A DNA stretch of 64,000 nucleotides from Bacteroidota bacterium (GTDB taxonomy: Bacteria; Bacteroidota; Bacteroidia; Chitinophagales; Chitinophagaceae). Of the stretch, positions 29,301 through 35,583 are shown piece after piece (within the stretch, counting starts at the first letter, position 1; each line of letters starts with the position of its first letter). A model generated the notes under the pieces. It ran no database searches. It was not told where the DNA came from and saw nothing but the letters and a program-made list of their open reading frames with translations. A program made the translations under genes and the position numbers. The stretch covers positions 1-64,000 of the forward strand of contig JAFDYD010000018.1 of the NCBI GenBank assembly GCA_018267615.1, read 5' to 3'.

Positions 29301-29572
29301 TCCAAAACGTGCATGCTTATGGATTCTTTAATGACACGAATGACTATACAGTGCAGATCGTTTCGGGAGGCAATACACAAGGTTTGCAACTGAAAAATTC
29401 GACGGGTTACCACGATTCAAAAACACCAGGATCATCGTTTGTCATAGGAAATTTTACATTAAAAGTCTTTAAAGGCACCAATGTAAATCCGACTGATTTT
29501 ACAGGATTGCCGCCTGCGAAAGAAGCTGATATAAGAGATATATTTATTGTATTAGAATATAAACTGACTTAG
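20381..29572 (+). CDS. Tc toxin subunit A (TcA, pore-forming translocator)
   Basis: A 3063-residue TcA-type protein, larger than Photorhabdus TcdA (about 2500). Two beta-rich carboxypeptidase-regulatory / transthyretin-like modules lead (about 3-110, GYLLDKNSNSPVPGLKIEAW; about 115-205, GSVKHQTGNPIPNIGVAVVE). Then the alpha-helical shell with the VRP1-type signature CECEDCTSVFGAAAYFADC (about 648-666), the ABC-toxin/neuraminidase-like region (NWIDETLRDN about 1604, RYWTPWQRLEIDVDGDH about 1700), ARTWYHYIFNPT (about 2162), long coiled coils of the pore channel (about 2415-2760) and the C-terminal TcB-binding domain (about 2770-3063). It should pentamerise, bind a target cell, insert a channel and thread the effector of the upstream TcBC protein. 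No signal peptide. Confidence 0.92.
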   Translation: MPSKINITGYLLDKNSNSPVPGLKIEAWDKDLVFDDFVGSDFTDPYGKFKISFTEKYFRELFFDRRPDLYFKIYMGEELIASTEDDVLWNIDGDQQDVIITIDLPADDGRATNIKISFSGSVKHQTGNPIPNIGVAVVEKNLRKDETLKKSKTDKNGNYSINIDGKNQSVYAVQVIVGKGEILADSGNIYNAAKSNTIDLVVSSEDYRGDSIFLQLSKTLARYKKILDDASSKNPLTANDVLVIAYQQKINPLYVWYWLHANELEQTTKVNAEVFFGWFQQGLPTDLDALLPKNADLLKKSIQQAADQNFITQSWSANADTAITDWNKYKVQKALGKSEDKSNPSLGDILSSSITDPEVLEKFLNNYASSTGTTEEFWKNLDEAIGEKNASKDIQLALQLTVLTGNQPVLTQSLINDSKQSTSANPIETFAAKDADDWTEYINRLSKENNKSIVPEFIKGDNEADRVFQYANTMASSLESAFPTPAFFGRLHKEPDNGAPFSATKKDLGVFIQNNPDFDFKTSNIYSPVNAQPNFNYANVGDKTALISDLKSVQRLMSYTPSYSAINTLKRSGLDAAHKILQVPKEKFVKDHTNTFGSSTKALNIYYQAEKNFLSSAAVWANWHPHLHSTAVTPTGPDLTTLFGSEEACECEDCTSVFGAAAYFADCMHFIYSQPAIYNELVRRRPDLPFVKLSCENANTPLPYVDLVIELLEKFVLSHKAVPKIIPDDTYQTTWQAEELAANPQYLDYDAYAELLKAVYTNELPFNFPLKETRVYLRHLGIQRHLLMSTFYGGTPSASFDEFIICLERLGISPEEGKILTGETSGDGTASNGTWNFYGFDTSTGYKALTDPADSTKQITAGTWVDALSSRIDIFLQQTGLVYKDLLSLLLCDFINPFTTAPQRKISIVAMATDASSNPVPVDTCELDLLMLNGLLEADLTKIHRFLRLWKRLGWTMFQLDKALKTFGITDFNNSSSPANIANAKASLKKIFQAAFIQNNFQISVEESLAFWGDIDTSLNYIDFFKDNYPVIPSLYEKLFRSKLVLNPIDPVFTADATGLTGVIDGHTATLFAAAEISDTDYGYLLKDTSIIPNNNLTIGNLSSVFRHSLLARKLNLSIKDYLSLKALLGIANPFADPVTTFTFITKANTVADSGFTIDELNYLLRDVYLDETQVAPVDDAIGVFLSNLRAALRAIKNLTPDKQKNTIVQKFSEELKITTNAATLLLQTYLKGITNAANPMVEEFWSNDFETSPFLQTYKDITDPSKEAEPEFVKSADGLPLHIVVASLFSGYRKMDKVARFINRLTLSDAELEIVLKNAGLMQCTDLVNLPLTAVAGNFDAFDVLSRTFQSRDILPAGVPGFADILQIAINASAAPVAADKQAWIDAINQRTNWGADLIQALTGTSTLTDLGLLKYKFPQDFCNGGIILELKKCVNTVNKIGLKIDVIASAVAENLTSVVSQAVKNAAKAKYDEAKWLKIAKPLRDDLREKQRKALVAFVVTHSLFNPATNNFERWKDSAELYQYLLMDVEMKPINVTSRIKQAICSVQLFIDRVLMNLEYADSNPTPPAAPLQLSADRVKEWNTWRKVYRIWEADRRIFLYPENWIDETLRDNKSPIFTNLETLLQQNELTEENIEFAFSDYLEKLDEVSRLEVVGLFYEDEAATSDEVAIDRMHVIARTYANPQKYFYRYLEFATTDQRYWTPWQRLEIDVDGDHLVPLIYNRRLCLFWLFFTQQSEPQGPQNPSAGLVSEAPTFWKIQIAWSEFKNGKWNPKKVSKNYIESVHIADRPAATDVSQVLAVNELNNLKAELRMFGLPKADGTLDMILELTNYTFASNKFAAFLFNDTTNDPSVTYVYSYNHTHTTAESTTDQNMMLVYNYTDPSEPLYLTNPISGDEIPILDHCKQNAFKVVLPACETNPFSEHFFFQDGRNTFYVEHTGSNDEIVFYPGGIDISVLGSYLKGLYGLDDTVTVKIPPKGDPETYFTALRNSDLGTVANLNYSGAMFENLNYNVADAEGLSQNFGFLNYGAAFVPHEGPLPPAPPPGNDYRIGIDNYYKTRLKDRFLFTCFYHPYVRTFIHAINKNGIDGLLKRPIESQSMVIDFKNNYSPTYTVRHPYPDGSVEFGYDQAYSQYNWELFFHAPMLIATKLSADQQFEKARTWYHYIFNPTNNESGNKERFWQFRPFYDETVKGLQTLTDLLNDAAELQQQIDTWKANPFNPHAIARMRLNAYMKYVVMSYIDNLINWGDQLFRRDTIEAINEATNLYILAGQILGNRPQDIPPRAKHADTTFDALKSTLNDFTLALVDIETFISPSISPTSSGGTGAGTGLGQMFDFCVPRNENLLSYWDRVADRLFKIRNSMNIEGLVRTLPLYEPPIDPALLVRAAAAGIDLSSILSDIAATLPNYRFTYMLQKANELVADVKSLGSSLLQALEKRDAEQLALLRSTQEQKVLAATLVVKSKQVDDAKASLDSVNKSLENASNRFNYYSNRPFTNTSEKGHLASMQLGTVLASAQGGINLIAGVLSLIPNLKVGVPFSIGATFGGDNLAALLRATSEYLGIIAGINSAQGAMMSTLGGYQRRQDDWQFQAKTASIDIEQLTKQVLSSSIKLDIATKELENQQLAIENASETDEFMRRKFTNQNLYDWMVGQIASVYFQSYQLAYDLAKKAEQCYHYELAEPNKTTFVQFGYWDSLKKGLLSAEKLQYDLRRMEAAYVNNNTREFELTKHISLLLLDPIALLDLKRDGICSFVIPEALFDLDYNGHGYRKIKSISISIPCVAGPYTTINCTLTLLNHTIRTAPDQPLTGAFISPSINAIKIATSSGQNDNGMFELNFRDERYLPFEGCGVATNWQMELTKEPKLRMIDYDSISDVVVHVRYTARDFSGQQSEVGGTTYEDHVTQTLLADIKAGTLSTSAVLSRPFSLKHEFPSEYYRMFHPSVGTDQTMQFEVARESFPFFAQDPAIKIGIQNVHAYGFFNDTNDYTVQIVSGGNTQGLQLKNSTGYHDSKTPGSSFVIGNFTLKVFKGTNVNPTDFTGLPPAKEADIRDIFIVLEYKLT

Positions 29573-29729
29573 AAAGAATAATATCAATGGTGATAAAGGT
29601 GTAACCAGTTTTACCATTTACTAAAATTTAGAAAAAAAATATTTATATTTTTTTGAATTATCCTACACCCGAAAAGAGAAACTAAACACAAACCAACCTC
29701 CGTTGTTTATTTATAAGCGGTCAAAAAAA

Positions 29730-30722
29730 TTATTGCCTTTCTTTTACAGAGATTGGATATGCACCAGCTCTTATTTTAAGCATGTCATCTGCAATTGCAA
29801 TTCCATCAGGAACATTTCCGGGATTAATTACAAACGCTTTATCTTCCTGCATGGTGTTATTTGAAAGCGTTGTTACAATAATTTCCCCGAGCAGCACTTT
29901 TTTCCTTGCGTCGGGCCATGCAACAGAAGGGTTGTTGGTATCATCACCCGCTTCCGCAATTTGAGCATACAATTTAAATTTCACGGCACTTTTTGCAATG
30001 CGCTGTTTTATTTCATCTATTAAATAATTAGCTCCTTGTTTTGCAGATTGCTCTGCTGTTAAAAAATTGTCACCTGCTTCGTTGATAAGCTGATAACGTA
30101 TGTAATGAGTCTTGCCTTTGCTATTGGTAAACTGAAACGTGTTTACTCCAAAATAATCAATGGTAGCATAGCTTGCGGGTATATGCTGTGTTGTTAAGAA
30201 TTTTTTTGCAACGGGATGTGTGGCGAGAAACTTATCCACTGCATTTGGTTTTGGTGCATCAGGCCCGCTCTCCCCAATAGCAATCAGTAATTGCCGGAAC
30301 TCATCCGATGTAGCAGTAGGAAAACCATTAAAGCTGTGTGATATAATATCAGTTGTTCTGCCATCAGGCATGATAAACTTTATGCCCAAACCCCTGGGAT
30401 TGGCTGCGCCACTATTATCCGGGATATCGGGTATGCCGGTAAAATCCGAAAATCTCACAATAACTTTGCTACTTTGCTTTTGCAAATGAAATGCCTTTGT
30501 GATAGCCGCTGCATCTTTGGACGGCGTGAACGTACCTTCTAAAATTACTCCTTTACTATGAACTGCTCTTGCATGATGTTCACCAAAAGCAGCATGCAGC
30601 GCATTAACCAAATCTTTGGAGCTTGATGTGTCTTTTGCTACTTGTGCATTTATTTGCGCACCCGATGCGACCGATATTAAAAGTGCAAAAATAATTTGTC
30701 GTGTACTTTTATTTTTTTTCAT
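29730..30722 (-). CDS. Periplasmic catalase-family peroxidase (SrpA-like)
   Basis: A 330-residue exported haem peroxidase of the small catalase-related group. A Sec signal (about 1-26) ends near GAQINAQ. Catalase blocks seen: HHARAVHSKGVILEGTF with the distal His, VRFSDFTGIPDIPDN, NPRGLGIKF, and an RAGAYPISVKER C-terminus carrying the likely proximal Tyr. It is much shorter than true catalases (about 500 residues), as expected of peroxidase-type relatives that use H2O2 with an organic donor. It is monocistronic on the minus strand, convergent with the TcA gene; the AraC gene upstream is 239 bases away. It likely protects the periplasm from peroxide. Confidence 0.9.
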   Translation of the reverse strand: MKKNKSTRQIIFALLISVASGAQINAQVAKDTSSSKDLVNALHAAFGEHHARAVHSKGVILEGTFTPSKDAAAITKAFHLQKQSSKVIVRFSDFTGIPDIPDNSGAANPRGLGIKFIMPDGRTTDIISHSFNGFPTATSDEFRQLLIAIGESGPDAPKPNAVDKFLATHPVAKKFLTTQHIPASYATIDYFGVNTFQFTNSKGKTHYIRYQLINEAGDNFLTAEQSAKQGANYLIDEIKQRIAKSAVKFKLYAQIAEAGDDTNNPSVAWPDARKKVLLGEIIVTTLSNNTMQEDKAFVINPGNVPDGIAIADDMLKIRAGAYPISVKERQ

Positions 30723-30961
30723 GAGCTAATTAATTTTTATTTTTTTTGATTTATAAACCAGGCTATTTAATATCAAGAGTTGTTTTGATTTTTTTCGATT
30801 GTTCAACGGACTGTGATTATTCGCTATTTGTTTATTGGTTTTCTCCGTAGCCAAGTCCGTAAGCACAAAATTCCTTTATTGTAACGTCGTTGTCAATGGA
30901 TGTTTTATCGGTAATAATGTAAATATCATCGGTTCAGAAAACGAGTTGGTCCTAATTATAT

Positions 30962-31861
30962 TTACACCGCAACAGAGGAGGAAATAGAAATAACAATTCT
31001 TTCTTTCTTGAAATCAGTGAAGTTCATGCCGGTCGTATTCTTAAAAAACTTACTGAAATGAGACAAATCACAAAAGCCTAAATAATAAGCAATCTCCTTC
31101 ATGCAAGAGCCGGAATAAATGACTTGCCTTTTCGCTTCCATTACCACTCTTTGGCGAATATGATACCCGGCAGACTTTCCCGTAATTTTCTTGACGATTT
31201 CATTGAGATAATTTGGCGTAACCGCCAAATCACCCGCATATTCAGACACCATTTTTTGAGCCAGGTATTTTTTTTCAACAAGAGAAAAAAAATCCTGTAC
31301 CAATTTTTCATTTCTTGATCGTGGCACGAACTCAAAATTATCTTCAAATTGCCTGGTGAGGTAAATGATAAATATTTTCAAGTATCGCTTTAATATCTCA
31401 TTTCGGAATAAACGGCCATTTAGAAATTCCTTATTCATTTTTTCAATGATCTCTGTAAACTCAATTGTCATATCAGCATTCACTATTAGTGTTGTCAAGT
31501 TTGAGAACATTTTAAAAAGTGAATTATAATTTGTCAAATTGCTATTTTGCTCATCAATATCGAGGAACGATTTAGCAAACGATATGATATATCCTTCCAT
31601 GTTTGTAGTGGGATGTAACCTGTAAGCTTGCCCCGGCTTAATAAAATATATTCGATTAGGATCAATTTCATGTATCATGAGGTCTATACTTACGGTTCCA
31701 CTGCCCTTCAGTATCCAAATTATTTCAAAGCATGAATTCAACTTTGCTCCTTTGTTCTCCTGACCATCGGAATAAATGAATTGCTCCAGCGTTTGAATGG
31801 AAAATAGTTCTTTAAGATTCCTCACTGGCTTCAATAAGGATGTATTGTATTTCATAAACAT
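30962..31861 (-). CDS. AraC-family transcriptional regulator
   Basis: A 299-residue regulator. The N-terminal half is a cupin-like sensing domain (GTVSIDLMIHEIDPNRIYFIKPGQ, about 50-80). The C-terminal half is an AraC double helix-turn-helix (about 190-290) with TPNYLNEIVKKITGKSAG and EIAYYLGFCDLSHFSKFFKN. It is a clear paralogue of the regulator at 42782-43669; the DNA-binding halves are nearly the same. The start could be Met1 or Met3. It is alone on the minus strand, upstream of the peroxidase gene, which it may or may not control. The ligand is unknown. Confidence 0.9.
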   Translation of the reverse strand: MFMKYNTSLLKPVRNLKELFSIQTLEQFIYSDGQENKGAKLNSCFEIIWILKGSGTVSIDLMIHEIDPNRIYFIKPGQAYRLHPTTNMEGYIISFAKSFLDIDEQNSNLTNYNSLFKMFSNLTTLIVNADMTIEFTEIIEKMNKEFLNGRLFRNEILKRYLKIFIIYLTRQFEDNFEFVPRSRNEKLVQDFFSLVEKKYLAQKMVSEYAGDLAVTPNYLNEIVKKITGKSAGYHIRQRVVMEAKRQVIYSGSCMKEIAYYLGFCDLSHFSKFFKNTTGMNFTDFKKERIVISISSSVAV

Positions 31862-32407
31862 TGAGTTGGGCTGATTATCTCCTAAAGTTTCGTGACATTA
31901 CTATGAAAACTATTTTTGTGCCAATGCACAAAATGAAATTTTGTAAAACTATTTGCCCTTACGCTTGAGAAAATATTAAACATTTTCAAAAAAAATCAGC
32001 AAAAAAAAATTCTTGAAAATAAACCGCCTCTGAATTAATTGGAGAAATCAGTTGTCCTACGAAAAAAATGGAGAACAGTGTATAATACGTACACACACCT
32101 TAAAATGATCGCTTGATTAAAAGCTTTGATGTTTCTGAAAGTGATACAACTTAGGAATTGTCCGCCGGGGATTTTGATATCAAATGAAAAAAAAAGGCCG
32201 GCTCCATCACCGGCCTTTCCGCTAGAAAATTGCATAGGGATGATCAAAATTGTCATCTCGATCATCCTTGCGGAATGCAGAACGACACCATTTACCAATT
32301 TTAAGCAGTGCATTCGAAAAGAATTCAATCGAAAACATTTTCATATCCCAAACAGGTTTTAGATTAATACAATTACGAATCTTAGCATCTACAATTTCCC
32401 GCCCTGA
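31862..32407. other. 546-base gap between AraC and Hsp20 genes
   Basis: No gene is supported here. It contains the Hsp20 terminator (32185-32218), an 8-base perfect inverted repeat GGATGATC / GATCATCC at 32238-32267 with a 14-base loop, and the promoter area of the AraC gene near 31862-31950, where no clear box is seen on the minus strand. The 97-codon minus-strand frame across 32035-32328 runs through the terminator hairpin and is not credible. Confidence 0.6.
32185..32218 (-). terminator. Rho-independent terminator of the Hsp20 gene
   Basis: On the minus strand AAAGGCCGG pairs with CCGGCCTTT (9 pairs, loop of 8) and is followed by an unbroken T run. It lies about 190 bases past the Hsp20 stop. 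Confidence 0.85.
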
Positions 32408-32860
32408 TTACGAAATCTGGATAAGCTTAGGCCCTTTTTGTTTCACTTCTTCTTTCTTAGGAATCAAAAGTTGAAGCAATCCGTTCTCATACTTTGCCTG
32501 GATATTATCCACATCTACCACATCCTTGTGGAGTTCGAATGTGCGCTGAAAAGACTGATAGCTAAATTCACGGCGAAAATAATTATGCTCGATACCTGAT
32601 TCATTAGCAGAAGATTTGTCTGAGCTAATGGAAAGCGTGTTGCCGTTTAGTTCCACCCTGAAATCTTTTTTCGACATGCCGGGTGCCGCCACCTCCACTT
32701 CATAGGCATCTCCCGTTTCTTTAATATTCACGGCAGGGATTGTGGTATTAGTTTCTGAAAAATTAACATTTCCCCAGTTGAACAAATCCCTGTTAAAAAA
32801 ATCGTCAAAAAAAGTGGGGAACAAGTTGTTCAGGTTTCCATTTCTTTTTACGAGTGTCAT
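32408..32860 (-). CDS. Small heat-shock protein, Hsp20 / alpha-crystallin family
   Basis: A 150-residue cytoplasmic ATP-independent holdase. The N-terminus is Phe-rich (LFPTFFDDFFNRDLF, about 13-27), as usual in bacterial small heat-shock proteins. The alpha-crystallin domain (about 42-140) has VEVAAPGMSKKDFRVELNG and AKYENGLLQLLIPKKE, and the C-terminus ends LIQIS with an IxI-like tail used in oligomer contacts. It is monocistronic with its own terminator. It prevents aggregation of unfolded proteins under stress. Confidence 0.95.
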   Translation of the reverse strand: MTLVKRNGNLNNLFPTFFDDFFNRDLFNWGNVNFSETNTTIPAVNIKETGDAYEVEVAAPGMSKKDFRVELNGNTLSISSDKSSANESGIEHNYFRREFSYQSFQRTFELHKDVVDVDNIQAKYENGLLQLLIPKKEEVKQKGPKLIQIS

Positions 32861-33254
32861 AACGCTTTGTTTAAATGGTTAAAAAATAATTTAAATCGAT
32901 GAACACAAGCAGGATGCCAATTGTTTTTTTTATGACCGGAATGAAATTTTGTCTTTTTCAGCAATGAAAAAAATTCATTGTAACTGACAAAATTTTCGAA
33001 TAATACCAGCGACTTAACGAGCCGGAATGCAAATTCAGCATGCCCCGGTGTTTTATATTGCCGGATCTTGTTTAAATAAATATTTATAAATCCCGCGTTA
33101 AATTAAACAATAGCGGATTTCATTTGGGGGAGGATGGCAGCAAAAGATTTTTGCAGCTACAAGCGCGGCAAAAAAATATCGAAAGAAATTTTCAGTGGCT
33201 ATAAATTAAACAAAAGAAACGCACCGGCGTTAAATTGTTTCATTCACCAGCAAT
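32861..33254. other. 394-base divergent intergenic region, Hsp20 / photolyase
   Basis: Holds the promoters of the two divergent genes. No strict TAnnTTTG box or heat-shock operator (CIRCE) was found on either strand. A small palindrome GCAAAAGATTTTTGC lies at 33140-33154, upstream of the photolyase. A stop codon at 33231-33233 limits how far upstream the photolyase can start. Confidence 0.5.
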
Positions 33255-34739
33255 TTGAACACAGTATTTTTATTATTCCCCAACTGCTTATTTAAGGATA
33301 CCGGTCCTTTGACGGATTGCGACAGCATATTTATGGTTGAGGAGTTTCTATTTTTCAAACTTTATAAATTCCATAAACAAAAAATTGTTTTTCACAGGGC
33401 TGCCATGAAGTCTTATGAAGACTATCTGAAGGACCGCGATTTTAATGTTCATTATGTTCCTGCCACTGATAATATCTCGGATATCCGATTACTTATTCCT
33501 TATTTAAAAAAGCAAGGGATTTCAACAATAAAAATATATGACCCATGCGATGATTGGCTTGAAAAAAGAATTAAGAAATCTTGCGCAACACATAATATTG
33601 AATTGCATTTGCTAGAAAACTTATTGTTCATCAATTCCACCAGCGAGCTTTCGACATACAAGGATAAAGCGAAAAAATATTTTCAAACTGATTTCTATAT
33701 TTACCAGCGGAAATTAAGAGAAGTCCTGGTTGATGATGCTTTGAATCCGCTGCATGATAAATGGTCGTTTGATGCCGATAACAGGTTGAAATATCCCAAA
33801 GACAAAAAAGTTCCTGCGACGGCAAAAAATTACATCTCGCAATATCACTCCAACGCTGCCGAATACGTTGAAAAATATTTTGCTGCTAATTACGGAGAAA
33901 TAAATCAGGAATATTTCTATCCCATAAACCATGAGCAAGCGGAGGCTGCATTGGCTGATTTTTTACTGCACCGTTTCAGTGAATTTGGAATATATGAAGA
34001 TGCAATCGTGAAAGGCGAAACATTCCTGAATCATTCCGTACTGTCGCCGCTGATAAATGCTGGTTTGCTATTGCCGGGCCAAGTTATTGATGAAGCCATT
34101 GCTTATGCTCAAAAAAACAATATACCTTATAATAGCGTTGAAGGATTTGTTCGACAGATATTGGGTTGGCGGGAATTCATAAGAATGGTCTACGTCCGGG
34201 AAGGAAGCAACCAACGTATCCGCAATTTCTGGAAATTCAAAAGAAAAATACCGGCGAGTTTTTATACAGGCAATACCGGTATTGCACCCATTGACGCGAC
34301 TATCAAAAAACTACAAAAATCCGCCTACAACCACCACATCGAGCGTTTGATGATATTGAGCAATTTCATGTTGCTTTGTGAATTTGATCCGGATGAAGTG
34401 TACAAATGGTTTATGGAAATGTATATTGATGCATATGATTGGGTGATGGTGCCGAATATTTATGGCATGGGACAATTTTCCGCCGGAGGATTAATGTGTA
34501 CAAAACCCTACATCAGCGGAAGCAATTACATTTTTAAAATGAGTGACTATAAAAAAGGCGAGGCCTGGGCGGAAATTTGGGATGCGCTGTTCTGGCGTTT
34601 CATGCATGTGCATCGCTCTTTCTTTTTGCAAAATCCAAGATTGGGTATGCTTGTAAAAACCTTTGATAAATGGCAGCAGTCAAAACAAAACGATGTGCTG
34701 AAAAAGGCGGAAGTGTTTTTAAAGAATTTAGATACCTGA
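33255..34739 (+). CDS. Photolyase/cryptochrome of the FeS-BCP (PhrB-like) group, cluster cysteines missing
   Basis: A 494-residue flavoprotein resembling prokaryotic (6-4) photolyases / CryB. N-terminal alpha/beta domain (about 1-130, NTVFLLFPNCLF), then the helical FAD domain with SVEGFVRQILGWREFIR (about 296-311), HHIERLMILSNFMLL (about 358-372), PNIYGMGQFSAGG and TKPYISGSNYIFKMSDY. In this group MSDY is normally followed by CxxC and a third Cys that bind a 4Fe-4S cluster; here it is followed by KKGEAWAEIWDALFW, with those Cys absent and the loop shortened. Expected role: light-driven repair of UV lesions, or photosensing. Start is TTG 33255, the only start after the stop at 33231. Divergent from Hsp20. 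Confidence 0.87.
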   Translation: MNTVFLLFPNCLFKDTGPLTDCDSIFMVEEFLFFKLYKFHKQKIVFHRAAMKSYEDYLKDRDFNVHYVPATDNISDIRLLIPYLKKQGISTIKIYDPCDDWLEKRIKKSCATHNIELHLLENLLFINSTSELSTYKDKAKKYFQTDFYIYQRKLREVLVDDALNPLHDKWSFDADNRLKYPKDKKVPATAKNYISQYHSNAAEYVEKYFAANYGEINQEYFYPINHEQAEAALADFLLHRFSEFGIYEDAIVKGETFLNHSVLSPLINAGLLLPGQVIDEAIAYAQKNNIPYNSVEGFVRQILGWREFIRMVYVREGSNQRIRNFWKFKRKIPASFYTGNTGIAPIDATIKKLQKSAYNHHIERLMILSNFMLLCEFDPDEVYKWFMEMYIDAYDWVMVPNIYGMGQFSAGGLMCTKPYISGSNYIFKMSDYKKGEAWAEIWDALFWRFMHVHRSFFLQNPRLGMLVKTFDKWQQSKQNDVLKKAEVFLKNLDT

Positions 34740-34957
34740 GATAATTCAACTCAAATGAAAAATATAATTATTGAATTTGGCTGAATGATAAAAAATAAAA
34801 TAGTGTGGATTGAAAAACTAACCTCCAACTGAAATATAAGTATGAATAAAACTGCACAAGGCACCTGTTAGATATAAAACCCCGACCACTTACTGAGCAA
34901 TCGAACTTGATCATAACCTGATAAGTAAAAAATACGAATCAATCCATAAACAATCCA

Positions 34958-34988
34958 TTGATTAGGGCAAGCCGGCAAAATAGCTTTG
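34958..34988 (+). promoter_or_regulatory. Bacteroidota-type sigma-A promoter for the DUF4142 gene
   Basis: TTG at 34958-34960, a 20-base spacer and TAGCTTTG at 34981-34988 match the -33 TTG / -7 TAnnTTTG consensus of the phylum. Transcription would start near 34995, about 30 bases before the ATG at 35026. The same -7 octamer and spacing recur at 38309-38339. Confidence 0.7.
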
Positions 34989-35025
34989 CTATACAATTAA
35001 TTTTTATCAGTTAAATCTTTTAGTT

Positions 35026-35493
35026 ATGAGCAAACAAACAGATGCTGTTTTAGAAGCACCAGTAAGCGAAAAAGAATTTCGCGAAAACATCATGCCACGT
35101 GCGCAACTTTCAAAACTCGCCTGCGAAATAGCAGTTGACAAATCCACTACAAAAAGTGTGAAGCAATTTGCAGGTTGGGAATTAATGGAAGCAACAACGG
35201 TCATAAAAGTGCTGGAAGACGCAGGCACAAAAATCGCCAGCCCGACCCCTGACGCAGTAGCTTTTATCGACAAACTCAAAAGCCTGACCGGGAAAGAGTT
35301 TGAACAGCAGTATATGAAAGCTGAGTTGTCCAATCACGAGTACCTCAGGGACCTTGCACAAGATTTTATCAGTGGTTATGATGAGCAGGTTACCGGGAAG
35401 CAGGAAATTGGTCATGTAGCAAATCTTGCGTTTTTTGCGTTTACAGAACATGTAGGCCTTTGTAAGAATATTATCGCAGAATTGAACGCGTAA
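35026..35493 (+). CDS. DUF4142 family protein, cytoplasmic form
   Basis: A 155-residue helical protein matching DUF4142 (ferritin-like bundle), with AQLSKLACEIAVDKSTTKSVKQFA near the start and FEQQYMKAELSNHEYLRDLAQDFI in the middle. Most relatives are secreted with a signal peptide; this one starts MSKQTD and has none. The function of the family is unknown; members are often stress-associated. It is a single-gene unit with its own promoter, and a shared terminator-like hairpin separates it from the convergent kinase gene. Confidence 0.85.
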   Translation: MSKQTDAVLEAPVSEKEFRENIMPRAQLSKLACEIAVDKSTTKSVKQFAGWELMEATTVIKVLEDAGTKIASPTPDAVAFIDKLKSLTGKEFEQQYMKAELSNHEYLRDLAQDFISGYDEQVTGKQEIGHVANLAFFAFTEHVGLCKNIIAELNA

Positions 35494-35521
35494 AAAAAAT
35501 TACTTCCACTGATCAATTAAC

Positions 35522-35583
35522 AATGCCTTTTCCTGTTTCAATACTGAAATGATCAATCACAGTTTCGAACCGGAAAAGGCATT
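35522..35583. terminator. Bidirectional terminator-like inverted repeat
   Basis: AATGCCTTTTCC (from 35522) pairs with GGAAAAGGCATT (to 35583) across a long loop of about 38 bases, between the convergent DUF4142 and kinase genes. A-rich and T-rich flanks exist but the loop is large, so efficiency is uncertain. It overlaps the stop codon of the kinase gene. Confidence 0.5.

Noticed and set aside
12921..29572. Toxin locus as part of a prophage or eCIS particle
   Set aside because: No sheath, tube, baseplate, integrase or capsid genes are present nearby.
32035..32328. 97-codon minus-strand ORF downstream of Hsp20
   Set aside because: It runs through the Hsp20 terminator hairpin and shows no domain or ribosome-binding evidence.
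32861..33254. CIRCE or sigma-54 site upstream of Hsp20
   Set aside because: No matching inverted repeat was found, and the only GG...GC-like string (near 32905-32925) has the wrong spacing.
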